Of a stretch of 18,102 nt of DNA, positions 1-8,480 are shown in pieces. Source of the DNA: Fen-999 sp964530115. Its GTDB lineage: Bacteria; Pseudomonadota; Gammaproteobacteria; Burkholderiales; Rhodocyclaceae. The position numbers were made by a program, and so were the translations under genes. The stretch spans positions 1 to 18,102 of the forward strand of contig CAZGYD010000034.1 of the NCBI GenBank assembly GCA_964530115.1, in the 5' to 3' direction. Positions within the stretch are counted from its first letter, which is position 1, and every line of letters starts with the position of its first letter. Under the pieces are notes generated by a model. The model saw only the letters and a list, made by a program, of their open reading frames with translations, was not told the DNA's origin and did not search any database.

Positions 1-2
1 TG

Positions 3-1949
3 GGCGGGGGGCGGGCGCAGCGGAGCGCCAATGGCGAGGTGCCGGAAACGCTCAAGGAGAAGAAGGGGCTCAGCCTCGAGAGGGGGGGGCGACTCGCCGG
101 GGAGAAGTACCGCGGCGAGTGCGAGGAACGGCTGAAGGCGGTGCTGAAGGAGATCGCCCAGGACGAGGGGGGGATCATCCTCTTCATCGACGAGATCCAC
201 ACAATGGTCGGCGCCGGCAAGGCCGAGGGCGCGATCGACGCCGGCAACATGTTGAAGCCGGCACTGGCGCGCGGCGAGCTGCACTGCATCGGCGCGACCA
301 CGCTCGACGAATACCGCAAGTACATCGAGAAGGACGCCGCGCTCGAGCGCCGCTTCCAGAAGGTGCTGGTCGACGAGCCGACCGTCGAGGCGACCATCGC
401 CATCCTCCGGGGCCTGCAGGAGAAGTACGAGCTGCACCACGGCGTCGAGATCACCGACCCGGCCATCGTCGCCGCGGCGGAGCTCTCGCACCGCTACATC
501 ACCGACCGCTTCCTGCCGGACAAGGCCATCGACCTGATCGACGAGGCGGCGGCGCGGATCAAGATGGAGATCGACTCGAAGCCCGAGGCGATGGACAAGC
601 TCGACCGCCGGCTTATTCAGCTGAAGATCGAGCGCGAGGCGGTGAAGAAGGAAAAGGACGAAGCCTCGCAGAAGCGCCTGGCCTTGATCGAGGAGGAGAT
701 CAGGAAGCTCGAGAAGGAATACTCCGATCTCGAGGAGATCTGGAAGGCCGAGAAGGCGCAGGTACAGGGCTCGGCGCACATCAAGGAGGAGATCGACCGC
801 GTCAAGGCGCAGATGGCCGAACTGCAGCGCAAGGGCCAGTACGACAGGCTGGCCGAGCTGCAATACGGCACGCTGCCGCAGCTCGAGGCGCAGCTCAAGG
901 CCGCGGACTCGGCCGCGAAACTCAGCCACGGTAACACGCCAGCCACGAGGCTCTTGCGCACCCAGGTCGGCGCCGAGGAGATCGCCGAGGTCGTCTCGCG
1001 CGCCACGGGCATCCCCGTGAGCAAGATGATGCAGGGCGAGCGCGACAAGCTCTTGCACATGGAGGAGGCGCTGCATCGCCGCGTCGTCGGCCAGGACGAG
1101 GCCGTGCGGCTCGTCTCCGACGCGATCCGCCGCTCGCGCGCGGGCCTTTCGGACGAGAACCGGCCCTACGGCTCCTTCCTCTTCCTCGGCCCGACGGGCG
1201 TGGGCAAGACGGAACTCTGCAAGACGCTCGCCGAGTTCCTGTTCGACAGCGAGGAGCATCTCATTCGCATCGACATGAGCGAGTTCATGGAGAAGCACTC
1301 GGTGGCGCGACTCATCGGCGCGCCGCCCGGTTACGTCGGCTACGAGGAGGGCGGCTACCTGACCGAGCAGGTCCGGCGCAAGCCTTATAGCGTGATCCTC
1401 TTCGACGAGGTCGAGAAGGCGCACCCGGACGTCTTCAACGTGCTCCTGCAGGTGCTCGACGACGGGCGCATGACCGACGGCCAGGGCCGCACCGTGGACT
1501 TCAAGAACACGGTGATCGTCATGACCTCGAACCTGGGCAGCCAGATGATCCAGCAGATGGCCGGCGACGACTACCAGGTGATCAAGCTCGCGGTGATGGG
1601 CGAGGTGAAGTCGTATTTCCGGCCGGAGTTCGTGAACCGTATCGACGAGATCGTCGTCTTCCACGCGCTCGACGAGAAACACATCGCCGGCATCGCGAAG
1701 ATCCAGCTCGGTTATCTCGAGAAGCGCCTGGCACGGCTGGAGATGAAGCTCGAGGTCACCGACGCGGCGCTCGCCGAGATCGCCAAGGCCGGCTTCGATC
1801 CGGTGTTCGGCGCCCGGCCGCTGAAGCGGGCGATCCAGGACCGCATCGAGAACCCGCTGGCCAAGGCGATCCTCGAAGGCCGCTTCGCCGCGAAGGACAC
1901 CATCCGCATCACGGCCGCGGGCGGTAACCTGGGCTTCGAGCGCGCTTGA
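3..1949 (+). CDS. clpB: ATP-dependent disaggregase ClpB, 3' part (5'-truncated by window edge)
   Basis: Hexameric AAA+ disaggregase that works with DnaK/DnaJ/GrpE to rescue aggregated proteins in the cytoplasm. The visible part starts late in the first nucleotide-binding domain. The NBD1 Walker B segment IILFIDEIH lies near 175-201, followed by a GATTLDEYR stretch. The charged coiled-coil middle domain spans roughly 580-920. The second domain has Walker A GPTGVGKTE near 1189-1215, Walker B ILFDEVEK near 1396-1420, and the C-terminal GARPLKRAI motif near 1810. About 220 N-terminal residues, including the N domain and NBD1 Walker A, lie outside the window. The frame is open from base 3; GTG at 39 is an internal Val codon (NGEVPETLK), not a start. 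The first ~125 bases carry several replacements at normally invariant positions, such as GECEERL for GEFEERL, which suggests poor sequence at a contig end. Stop is TGA at 1947. Confidence 0.96.
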   Translation, partial: GGGRAQRSANGEVPETLKEKKGLSLERGGRLAGEKYRGECEERLKAVLKEIAQDEGGIILFIDEIHTMVGAGKAEGAIDAGNMLKPALARGELHCIGATTLDEYRKYIEKDAALERRFQKVLVDEPTVEATIAILRGLQEKYELHHGVEITDPAIVAAAELSHRYITDRFLPDKAIDLIDEAAARIKMEIDSKPEAMDKLDRRLIQLKIEREAVKKEKDEASQKRLALIEEEIRKLEKEYSDLEEIWKAEKAQVQGSAHIKEEIDRVKAQMAELQRKGQYDRLAELQYGTLPQLEAQLKAADSAAKLSHGNTPATRLLRTQVGAEEIAEVVSRATGIPVSKMMQGERDKLLHMEEALHRRVVGQDEAVRLVSDAIRRSRAGLSDENRPYGSFLFLGPTGVGKTELCKTLAEFLFDSEEHLIRIDMSEFMEKHSVARLIGAPPGYVGYEEGGYLTEQVRRKPYSVILFDEVEKAHPDVFNVLLQVLDDGRMTDGQGRTVDFKNTVIVMTSNLGSQMIQQMAGDDYQVIKLAVMGEVKSYFRPEFVNRIDEIVVFHALDEKHIAGIAKIQLGYLEKRLARLEMKLEVTDAALAEIAKAGFDPVFGARPLKRAIQDRIENPLAKAILEGRFAAKDTIRITAAGGNLGFERA

Positions 1950-1951
1950 TC

Positions 1952-2091
1952 GCTTGTGAAAATTTCTGCTGCGCGTCCCGATGGCTGTGTTGCGCGGTGC
2001 TTGCTCCCGCGCCTGATTCATGGTCATGTCTTGGTCGCTGCGCTCCGTGCGCCTTGCCCTCGGGCCGCTCGCGACGAAATTATTCACAAGC
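1952..2091. repeat. ~140-bp imperfect palindromic element (copy 1), directly after clpB
   Basis: Begins two bases after the clpB stop. The ends are inverted: GCTTGTGAAAATTTC (1952-1966) against GAAATTATTCACAAGC (2076-2091), complementary except for one extra base. Inner parts remain loosely complementary, with GCG/CCCGA/GGC blocks shared by both arms. Interior sequence resembles that at 14224-14366 on the opposite strand: CTGCTGCGCGTCCCG (1966-1980) matches 13 of 15 there, and the right arm shares GCTCGCGACG. It may be a MITE-like or REP-like element, or a large 3'-end hairpin for clpB mRNA. A 61-codon open frame across it is not credible as a gene. Confidence 0.6.
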
Positions 2092-2132
2092 TCTGAGCCC
2101 GCGGACCGCCGGCCCGGGCGTGCGGAGTTGAC

Positions 2133-2160
2133 GACACCGGCCGCGACAGCGGCCGGTGTC
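2133..2160. terminator. Perfect 12-bp hairpin with GACA loop
   Basis: GACACCGGCCGC (2133-2144), loop GACA (2145-2148), then GCGGCCGGTGTC (2149-2160) form a perfect 12-bp stem. Only a short T-poor stretch follows (TTACATTC), so intrinsic termination would be weak. It lies between clpB and the next lipoprotein gene, 32 bases before the latter's start, so it could equally be a leader structure. Confidence 0.5.
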
Positions 2161-2192
2161 TTACATTCGCCCCTCGACTTTCCGGGGGGACG

Positions 2193-3452
<1,260 letters not shown>

Positions 3453-3618
3453 TGGCCGGAGAAGCATGAGCAGGGCGCCATCCGCAAGAATGTTGATACA
3501 TCGCAATATGCGAAATTAAGAACGGGCTAAAGTGTTGTCCATCCAGTCCGCGCGGCCGCGATCCCGACCCGGGATGCGGCCGGCGGGCGGTTTCTTCATC
3601 GTCAATGGGGGGCAACAC
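3453..3618 (+). promoter_or_regulatory. Intergenic region with AT-rich promoter-like patch before the DUF3373 gene
   Basis: This 166-bp gap holds one conspicuously AT-richer patch (3490-3535). A TTGATA hexamer at 3493-3498 could serve as a -35. With a 17-base spacer the -10 would be a poor TTAAGA (3516-3521); TAAAGT near 3529 is an alternative -10 without a matching -35. The ribosome site of the next gene is GGGGGG at 3607-3612. No convincing terminator for the upstream gene is visible. Promoter placement is tentative. Confidence 0.3.
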
Positions 3619-5379
3619 ATGAAACATCGGCACACGAAGCGGGCGCTGCTCGCCGTTCTGGTTTCCGGGATCTTCATGCCGCCGGCGGTCCAGGCGGCCG
3701 ACGACGCGGAACTCCTCAAGAAGCTCGAGGCGCTGACCAGGGAGATCGAGGCACTGAAGGCGCAGGTCGCCGCGCAGCAAAAGGCGACCAAGGACGTCGC
3801 CGAGAAGGTCGAGGTCGCCGAAAGCAAGTCGCTCGGCAAGTGGCTCGAGATCGGCGGCGATTACCAGTTTCGCATCGACAGCCTGCGCGGGGAGACGAAG
3901 ACCTACACGGACGTGCTCGGCACCTTCGACAACGTCCAGCAGGCGCTCCAGGCGGACTTCTTCGCCAATCCCTCGACCGCGGCGGGAAGTTCGAGCTACT
4001 TCGGCACGATGGGCATGTCCACGGCCGGCGCGCTGACGGCGCTCATGCAGTTTTCGCAGGCGATGTCCGCCGTGCGTACTTACGAACAGGCCGTCGCCTT
4101 CGCCGGCAATCCGATGAACGCGGGCCTGATCCAGGGTATCGGCAATTTCGCGGCCACCGTCCCGGCCTACAAGCCCAAGAACAATTCGCTGTACACCAAC
4201 CGCTTCGGCCTCGACCTCGGCGCCAAGGTGGCGCAGGACGTCTCGGTGACCGCACGGCTCATGATGTACAAGGTCTTCGGCGACCAGAGCATGGACGCCG
4301 TCGCCAATGCCGGCAACGCGCCGTTCTCGGCCGACCGGGTCGGCGTCTTCGACGGCACGCTGGGCCACGTGCCCTCCGACAGCTACCTCAACGTCGATCG
4401 CGCCTATGCGACGTGGAACAATCTGTTCGACGAGGACATGTGGTTCTCGGTCGGCCGCCGGCCCTCGACCAACGGCGCGCCGCTCAATCTCAAGTACAAC
4501 ACCGAATGGCCGGGCCGCGGCGGCACGCCGGCGCTGCTCGTCGATTACGCCTTCGACGGCATGACCCTGGGCTACGGCTTCGACGGCCTGCCCGGCGGCT
4601 ACGCCAAGCTCTGCTACGGCCGCGGCTACGAGAGCGGCTTCCGCTGGTCGCCCGGCAATTCGCTCAAGGACACCGACATGGTCGGCATCTCCTTCGTGCC
4701 CATCGACACAGGCGCGATGCGGGTCTGGCTGCAATGGAACCGGGGCATGAACATCTTCGACGCGCCGAAGATGCAGAACACCTATTTCGGCACGACGATG
4801 CCGACGACCAACCTCGGCGACATCGACTGGCTGGGCGCGGGCATCATGGGCAAGATCAAGAACGTCGGCCCGGGCACGCTCAACTACTTCGTCGACGTCG
4901 CCGTGAGCCGCACCCATCCGAACGACAACGTCTCGGCGCAGTTCGGCTTCCAGGGCCTGCTGACCGGCGGCTTCTTCGCCCCGGAGGCGCCGACCGACAA
5001 GACCGGCAACGCCATCTACCTGGGCGTGCGCTACGACCTGCCGTCGAAGACCAAGATCGGCCTCGAGTTCAACCGCGGCAGCAAGAACTGGATCACCTTC
5101 GCGCCGGCCTCGGCCGACATGTGGACGACCAAGGTCGGTACGCGCGGCAACGTCTATGAGACCTACTTGATCCAGGAGTTCGACGCCAAGCCGATCGCCT
5201 CGGCCCTGGCGAAGAGCTTCTTCCGGCTCGGCTTCCAGTACTACGACTTCAAGTACACCGGCAGCAACAACTGGGTCGGGGCGCCGGTCCGGATCAGCGA
5301 CGTGAATGGCCAGATGATGACCATGGCGCCGCTCGCCAAGGCCTATGACATTTATGCCACGCTGGAGGTGAAGTTCTGA
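3619..5379 (+). CDS. DUF3373-family outer-membrane barrel protein with N-terminal coiled coil
   Basis: Predicted 586-residue exported protein. A signal peptide (about residues 1-26) ends in AVQA before ADDAE. Residues ~29-70 form an amphipathic coiled coil (ELLKKLEALTREIEALKAQV), typical of periplasmic trimerising or peptidoglycan-facing segments. The remainder is rich in aromatic, alternating strands (GGDYQFRIDSLRG, TNRFGLDLGAKV, WFSVGRRPSTNG, LLVDYAFDGMTLGYGF) and ends in IYATLEVKF, a C-terminal Phe beta-signal for BAM-dependent barrel insertion. SLGKWLEIGGDY and VGRRPSTNG match the family of unknown function DUF3373, seen in metal- and sulfur-metabolising bacteria and thought porin-like. 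ATG 3619 is chosen over an upstream in-frame start at 3532 because it has a GGGGGG ribosome site and a signal peptide follows at once. Its exact substrate is unknown. The neighbouring cytochromes suggest a redox-linked role. Confidence 0.85.
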   Translation: MKHRHTKRALLAVLVSGIFMPPAVQAADDAELLKKLEALTREIEALKAQVAAQQKATKDVAEKVEVAESKSLGKWLEIGGDYQFRIDSLRGETKTYTDVLGTFDNVQQALQADFFANPSTAAGSSSYFGTMGMSTAGALTALMQFSQAMSAVRTYEQAVAFAGNPMNAGLIQGIGNFAATVPAYKPKNNSLYTNRFGLDLGAKVAQDVSVTARLMMYKVFGDQSMDAVANAGNAPFSADRVGVFDGTLGHVPSDSYLNVDRAYATWNNLFDEDMWFSVGRRPSTNGAPLNLKYNTEWPGRGGTPALLVDYAFDGMTLGYGFDGLPGGYAKLCYGRGYESGFRWSPGNSLKDTDMVGISFVPIDTGAMRVWLQWNRGMNIFDAPKMQNTYFGTTMPTTNLGDIDWLGAGIMGKIKNVGPGTLNYFVDVAVSRTHPNDNVSAQFGFQGLLTGGFFAPEAPTDKTGNAIYLGVRYDLPSKTKIGLEFNRGSKNWITFAPASADMWTTKVGTRGNVYETYLIQEFDAKPIASALAKSFFRLGFQYYDFKYTGSNNWVGAPVRISDVNGQMMTMAPLAKAYDIYATLEVKF

Positions 5380-5486
5380 CGAATCCCGGGGCTGGTCGCG
5401 TACGCTACGCGGCCGGCGATGCGGTAAACTTTTTTCCGGTTGGTCGCGTTCACCGATTTGCAATCCCTTTTCCGGAGGATTCCACG

Positions 5487-5798
5487 ATGTTGAAGAAGCT
5501 TTCCCTCGCCGCGGCGCTCGCCGCTTCCGTCATCGCCTTTTCGCCGATGGCATCGGCCGCCGACGTGAAGATGGTCGGCACCGTGCAGGAGATCAAGATG
5601 GCTGCCGACGGCAAGTCCGCCACCGTGGTCCTGAAGAACGTCAAGGGCGGCGCGGAAGTCACCGTCACCGTCGCCGACACCGAGACGCTCGACAAGTTCA
5701 AGGACAAGCGCATCGTCAAGGGCGACGAAGTGCGCGTCAAGTACGACGACGCCCAGAACAACCTGACCTCGTCGTTCAAGAAGACGGCCGGCTGCTGA
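5487..5798 (+). CDS. Small periplasmic protein with a single, C-terminal cysteine
   Basis: Predicted 103 residues. A clear signal peptide (MLKKLSLAAALAASVIAF..) ends at ASA-A around residue 24. The mature ~79-residue domain is beta-rich with lysines (VGTVQEIKM, ATVVLKNV, AEVTVTVAD, KGDEVRVKY), reminiscent of small OB-fold-like periplasmic domains such as DUF1344-type proteins; this is a resemblance, not an identification. It has one cysteine, Cys103, the last residue, after a flexible SSFKKTAG tail. A GGAGG ribosome site lies at 5475-5479 before ATG 5487, 107 bp after the DUF3373 gene, and a strong terminator follows 20 bp after the stop. Next to sulfur-handling genes, a terminal thiol on a mobile arm could carry persulfide or form a disulfide, but that is speculation. 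Function unknown. Confidence 0.8.
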   Translation: MLKKLSLAAALAASVIAFSPMASAADVKMVGTVQEIKMAADGKSATVVLKNVKGGAEVTVTVADTETLDKFKDKRIVKGDEVRVKYDDAQNNLTSSFKKTAGC

Positions 5799-5817
5799 GG
5801 CGTTGGCCTCGTAGGGA

Positions 5818-5845
5818 AAAACGGCGACCTGCGGGTCGCCGTTTT
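5818..5845 (+). terminator. Rho-independent terminator of the 5487 gene
   Basis: AAAACGGCGACC (5818-5829), loop TGCG, then GGTCGCCGTTTT (5834-5845) form a 12-bp perfect stem ending in a T tract and followed by CGTTT. It sits 20 bases after the stop codon at 5798. The flanking A and T tracts make it usable on both strands. Confidence 0.88.
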
Positions 5846-5885
5846 CGTTTGCGGGTCCCGCCGCGGCGGGGGGGTCATCGATGGC

Positions 5886-5913
5886 AAAACGGCGACCCGC
5901 AGGTCGCCGTTTT
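5886..5913 (-). terminator. Second terminator hairpin, exact reverse complement of the first
   Basis: AAAACGGCGACC (5886-5897), loop CGCA, then GGTCGCCGTTTT (5902-5913). Over all 28 bases it is the reverse complement of the hairpin at 5818-5845, including the loop (TGCG against CGCA). On the minus strand it lies downstream of the cytochrome b gene and ends in a T tract, so it probably terminates that operon. Another imperfect stem (5920-5930 with 5940-5950, one mismatch) lies between it and the gene. Confidence 0.8.
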
Positions 5914-5968
5914 GGCTGGCCGGACTCCGCGGGGCAGCGGCGGAGCCCGGCGGGTGCCGGCCGCTCTC

Positions 5969-6565
5969 TTAGTGGACTTCCTCCCAGCCGGTGATCATGG
6001 CCTTGATGTGCGACAGCGGCGTGGCGCCGGTCGTCGTCAGATAGACATGGACGATGAGGAACAGCAGCATCAGGTAGGCGCCGATCAGATGCCCGAGGGC
6101 GACCATGCCCAGCGTCAGGCTGGTGATGCCCCAGTCGGCCCAGACGTCGTAGAACAGCAGCAGCCAGCCGGTGGTCCAGATCAGCGGCCCGACGACGACG
6201 AGGATGAACAGGTAGGCAAGCCGCTGGAGCGGGTTGTGCTTCGAGAGCTGGGTCTGGCGATGGGGATGCGGCGCGTTGCGGAAGATGCCGAACAGGTAGT
6301 AGTTGAGCATCGCCATGACGTTCCGGGTCGTCGGGATGTACTGCTTCCACTCGCCGGTCGTGAAGTGCCAGAAGATGGCGAAGACCCAGAGGCCGACCAG
6401 CGACCAGGCGGCGATCACATGGTAGTCGTGCGCCTTCTCGAAGCCGAAATTCTTGTACCAGCCATGGATCTCGAGGCCCGTGACCAGCAGGGTGATGATC
6501 AGGGCGGCCTGCGACCAGTGCCAGAACCGCTCGAAGCGCTTGAAGATGTAGATCTTTTCGGACAT
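5969..6565 (-). CDS. Four-helix cytochrome b, partner of the octaheme cytochrome
   Basis: Predicted 198-residue integral membrane cytochrome b of the b561/Ni-Fe-hydrogenase-b/thiosulfate-reductase-gamma type (PF01292-like). Four hydrophobic helices lie near residues 17-35, 50-70, 115-137 and 152-178. The N-terminal motif FKRFERFWHWSQA is typical of the family. Candidate haem-ligand histidines on or near helices are His16, His67, His159 and His173. The likely job is electron exchange between the quinone pool and the periplasmic octaheme cytochrome. ATG 6565 follows AGGGGAAGG and lies only 11 bases after the stop of that gene, so the two are cotranscribed and probably form a complex. A longer open frame upstream overlaps the cytochrome c gene and lacks support. 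Confidence 0.9.
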   Translation of the reverse strand: MSEKIYIFKRFERFWHWSQAALIITLLVTGLEIHGWYKNFGFEKAHDYHVIAAWSLVGLWVFAIFWHFTTGEWKQYIPTTRNVMAMLNYYLFGIFRNAPHPHRQTQLSKHNPLQRLAYLFILVVVGPLIWTTGWLLLFYDVWADWGITSLTLGMVALGHLIGAYLMLLFLIVHVYLTTTGATPLSHIKAMITGWEEVH

Positions 6566-6576
6566 GTGCCTTCCCC

Positions 6577-8178
6577 TCAGTGTTTCTTGCTCGTGAAGAT
6601 GCGCAGCAGACCGTGACCGATGACGCCGAGCAGGGCGAGCACGGCGACCAGCTTCACGGCGGCGTCCAGCCACGGGATGCTGTCGCGGCCCGGGATGTAG
6701 ATGCCGTCGATCTTGTCGAGGCGGCCGCCCTTGGTGTGGCACTCGTTGCAGCCGACGGCCTTGTCCTTCGGCGCGACCATGTGGGTGATGGGCCACTGGC
6801 TGATGGTCTCGATGAAGTCGATCTTGCCCGAGAACGGCATGCCGGCCGTCTTCATGCCTTCCTCGATCGCCTTTTCCCAGTTGAGGTTGGTCCAGTAGGC
6901 GGTGCTGTCGGCGCCGGCGAGGTGGGTGACCACGAGGGTCTTGTTCTCGGGATCGAAGGCCTGCTTGCCGTGGAAGGTCTTGACCGGCCAGATCATCGAC
7001 TTGCCGTCGGCGGCACTGCCGAGGTAGCGGTTGATGTAGATCGGCTGCTCTCCCTTGTCGACCTTGGTGTCTCGCAGGGTGTAGGCGACGTCGCCGTTGA
7101 ACCAGATGTAGTCGGGCTTGACGTTCTCGGCATATTCGAACGAGCCCTTGTGGCCCATGTAGATGGCGTGGCCTTCCTCGTTCTTCTCGACCAGCGGCTT
7201 GCCGTCGGGACCGCGCCGGCCGGCCGTCGACCAGTCCCAGGCCATCTTGGTGGCGATCTCGCCGCGGGCGAAGGCGGGGATGTGGCAGGTCTGGCAGGCG
7301 ATCCGGTTGGTGTGGTTGTTCAGCTTCGCCGCGTGCGGGTTGTCCTTGGCCTTGTGCGGCTTCTGGCCATGGCAGGCGACGCAGGTCGCCGGGTTGCGCT
7401 CACCGCCCTTGCCGCGGATGATCGCGTCGCCCTTGTCGACGGCCGTCGGCGCGTAGCGGCTGCCCGGCACCTGGTGGCCGTCGGTCTGGTGACAGGTGGC
7501 GCAGGTGAAGTTCAGGCCCTTGGCGTCCATGTGCACGTCGAGCTTCTTGTCGGGATCTTCGAGCGAGCTGTCGAGGTCGCCATGCTTGACGGCGTCGCCG
7601 CCGCCGCCGTTGAAGTGGCAGGCGCCGCAGGTCTTGCGGCTGGTCCGGCCCACGCTCTGGGCGATCTTCTTGAGATTCTGGCCCTTGACGATCTTGCCGG
7701 AGCCCGGCGGCAGCTCCACGTCCTTGGCCAGGACGTTGCCGCCGAGACCCGAGGGCTTGGTGTAGCTCGTCGTGGCGTGACAGGCGAGGCAGTCGATCAG
7801 GTTCGGGTCGTCCTTCACGCCCTTGTCGGTCATCGCGTCATAGCCGATGTGGCAGCTCGCGCAGGCCTTGAGGTTCGAGTCGACCGAGGTGCAGAAGTTG
7901 TTGATGACATGCTTCTTGCCCAGTTGCTGCTGGCTCTTGGGATTGACGAACTCCCATTTCCAGTGCTGGGTGTGCATCACCTGCTTGGCGGCTTCGTTGT
8001 GGCACGAAAGGCAGGCCTTGGTCACCTCCGGGCCCGACTGGAAGTCCTGGTCCAACTCCTTGAACTTGCTGTGATCCGCCGTGCTCTTGTGGCCTGCCGT
8101 CGCGGCGACGACACTGCCCGTCGTGGCGAAGCAGCCGATCAACAAGGCCATGAAGGCCTGTCGCAACGTGTTGCGCAT
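6577..8178 (-). CDS. Octaheme c-type cytochrome, octaheme tetrathionate reductase (OTR) family, membrane-anchored
   Basis: Predicted 533 residues. A signal peptide (about 1-26, GSVVAA) directs it to the periplasm. Eight CXXCH haem c motifs start at residues 56, 106, 130, 184, 226, 266, 295 and 477, with a long haem-free stretch between the seventh and eighth. Count, spacing and the WDWSTAGRRGPDG and MIWPVKTFHGKQ segments fit the octaheme family typified by Shewanella OTR, which reduces tetrathionate, nitrite and hydroxylamine in vitro and has one Lys-ligated active-site haem. A hydrophobic helix near 503-525 followed by TSKKH should anchor the C terminus in the inner membrane beside the cotranscribed cytochrome b. 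ATG 8178 follows AAGGGGGAG. The physiological substrate and direction are not decided by sequence; the flanking transporter and rhodanese favour sulfur chemistry. Confidence 0.93.
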   Translation of the reverse strand: MRNTLRQAFMALLIGCFATTGSVVAATAGHKSTADHSKFKELDQDFQSGPEVTKACLSCHNEAAKQVMHTQHWKWEFVNPKSQQQLGKKHVINNFCTSVDSNLKACASCHIGYDAMTDKGVKDDPNLIDCLACHATTSYTKPSGLGGNVLAKDVELPPGSGKIVKGQNLKKIAQSVGRTSRKTCGACHFNGGGGDAVKHGDLDSSLEDPDKKLDVHMDAKGLNFTCATCHQTDGHQVPGSRYAPTAVDKGDAIIRGKGGERNPATCVACHGQKPHKAKDNPHAAKLNNHTNRIACQTCHIPAFARGEIATKMAWDWSTAGRRGPDGKPLVEKNEEGHAIYMGHKGSFEYAENVKPDYIWFNGDVAYTLRDTKVDKGEQPIYINRYLGSAADGKSMIWPVKTFHGKQAFDPENKTLVVTHLAGADSTAYWTNLNWEKAIEEGMKTAGMPFSGKIDFIETISQWPITHMVAPKDKAVGCNECHTKGGRLDKIDGIYIPGRDSIPWLDAAVKLVAVLALLGVIGHGLLRIFTSKKH

Positions 8179-8480
8179 GGTGACTCCCCCTTGCAGTGAC
8201 ACTGACGACATACTAGATCATGGTCTTTGTGCGCTGCAATTACTCCACGGAGTTATCGTGGTCTTTTGATGACGCCTTTGGCAAAACTTATCGCGGCTCG
8301 AGCGAATGCTCAGGTCATATCAAAACATCAGGATAATCTGATATTTGCGTAACTTTGCGTAACCCTTTTGGCTAGTCGCCGCCCGATAGCTTTGATGTTA
8401 ATGTGGTCAAGCGGCTGGCCCGGATACGCGGCCCGGCCGCCATGCATCGACAACAGGTTTGCGAAGGGGACAAACGAAAC
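8179..8480. promoter_or_regulatory. 302-bp divergent control region between cytochrome and transporter operons
   Basis: AT-richer than its surroundings and without a gene. Near the cytochrome gene: ATCATGGTCTTT (8217-8228) is repeated as ATCGTGGTCTTT (8255-8266), ACTCC-AC-GGAGT lies at 8242-8253, CCACG/CGTGG at 8245-8261, and TTATCG occurs at 8253 and 8288. A weak minus-strand promoter candidate is TTGCAG (8239-8234) with an 18-base spacer and TAGTAT (8215-8210). Toward the transporter: ATCAG-GATAAT-CTGAT (8327-8342) lies inside ATATCA/TGATAT (8317-8344), followed by two abutting copies of TTTGCGTAAC (8344-8363). No canonical FNR box (TTGAT-N4-ATCAA) or clear sigma-54 site was seen. The repeats suggest binding sites for an unidentified regulator. 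Confidence 0.5.
8344..8363 (+). repeat. Tandem direct repeat of TTTGCGTAAC
   Basis: Two exact, abutting 10-bp copies (8344-8353 and 8354-8363). A 10-bp period puts both on the same helix face, as in tandem half-sites for response regulators. They lie 117 bp upstream of the transporter start codon. Confidence 0.75.

Noticed and set aside
1946..2131. 61-codon open frame directly after clpB
   Set aside because: It lies across the palindromic element, has no ribosome site or recognisable protein character, and its composition reflects the repeat.
6580..8199. 539-codon plus-strand frame opposite the octaheme cytochrome
   Set aside because: Antisense shadow of a gene with eight CXXCH motifs, signal peptide and ribosome site; the antisense translation is Val/Ala/Asp-rich with no features.
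8392..8410. TTGAT...GTCAA pair as an FNR site upstream of the transporter
   Set aside because: The half-sites are nine bases apart where FNR needs four; not a credible FNR box.
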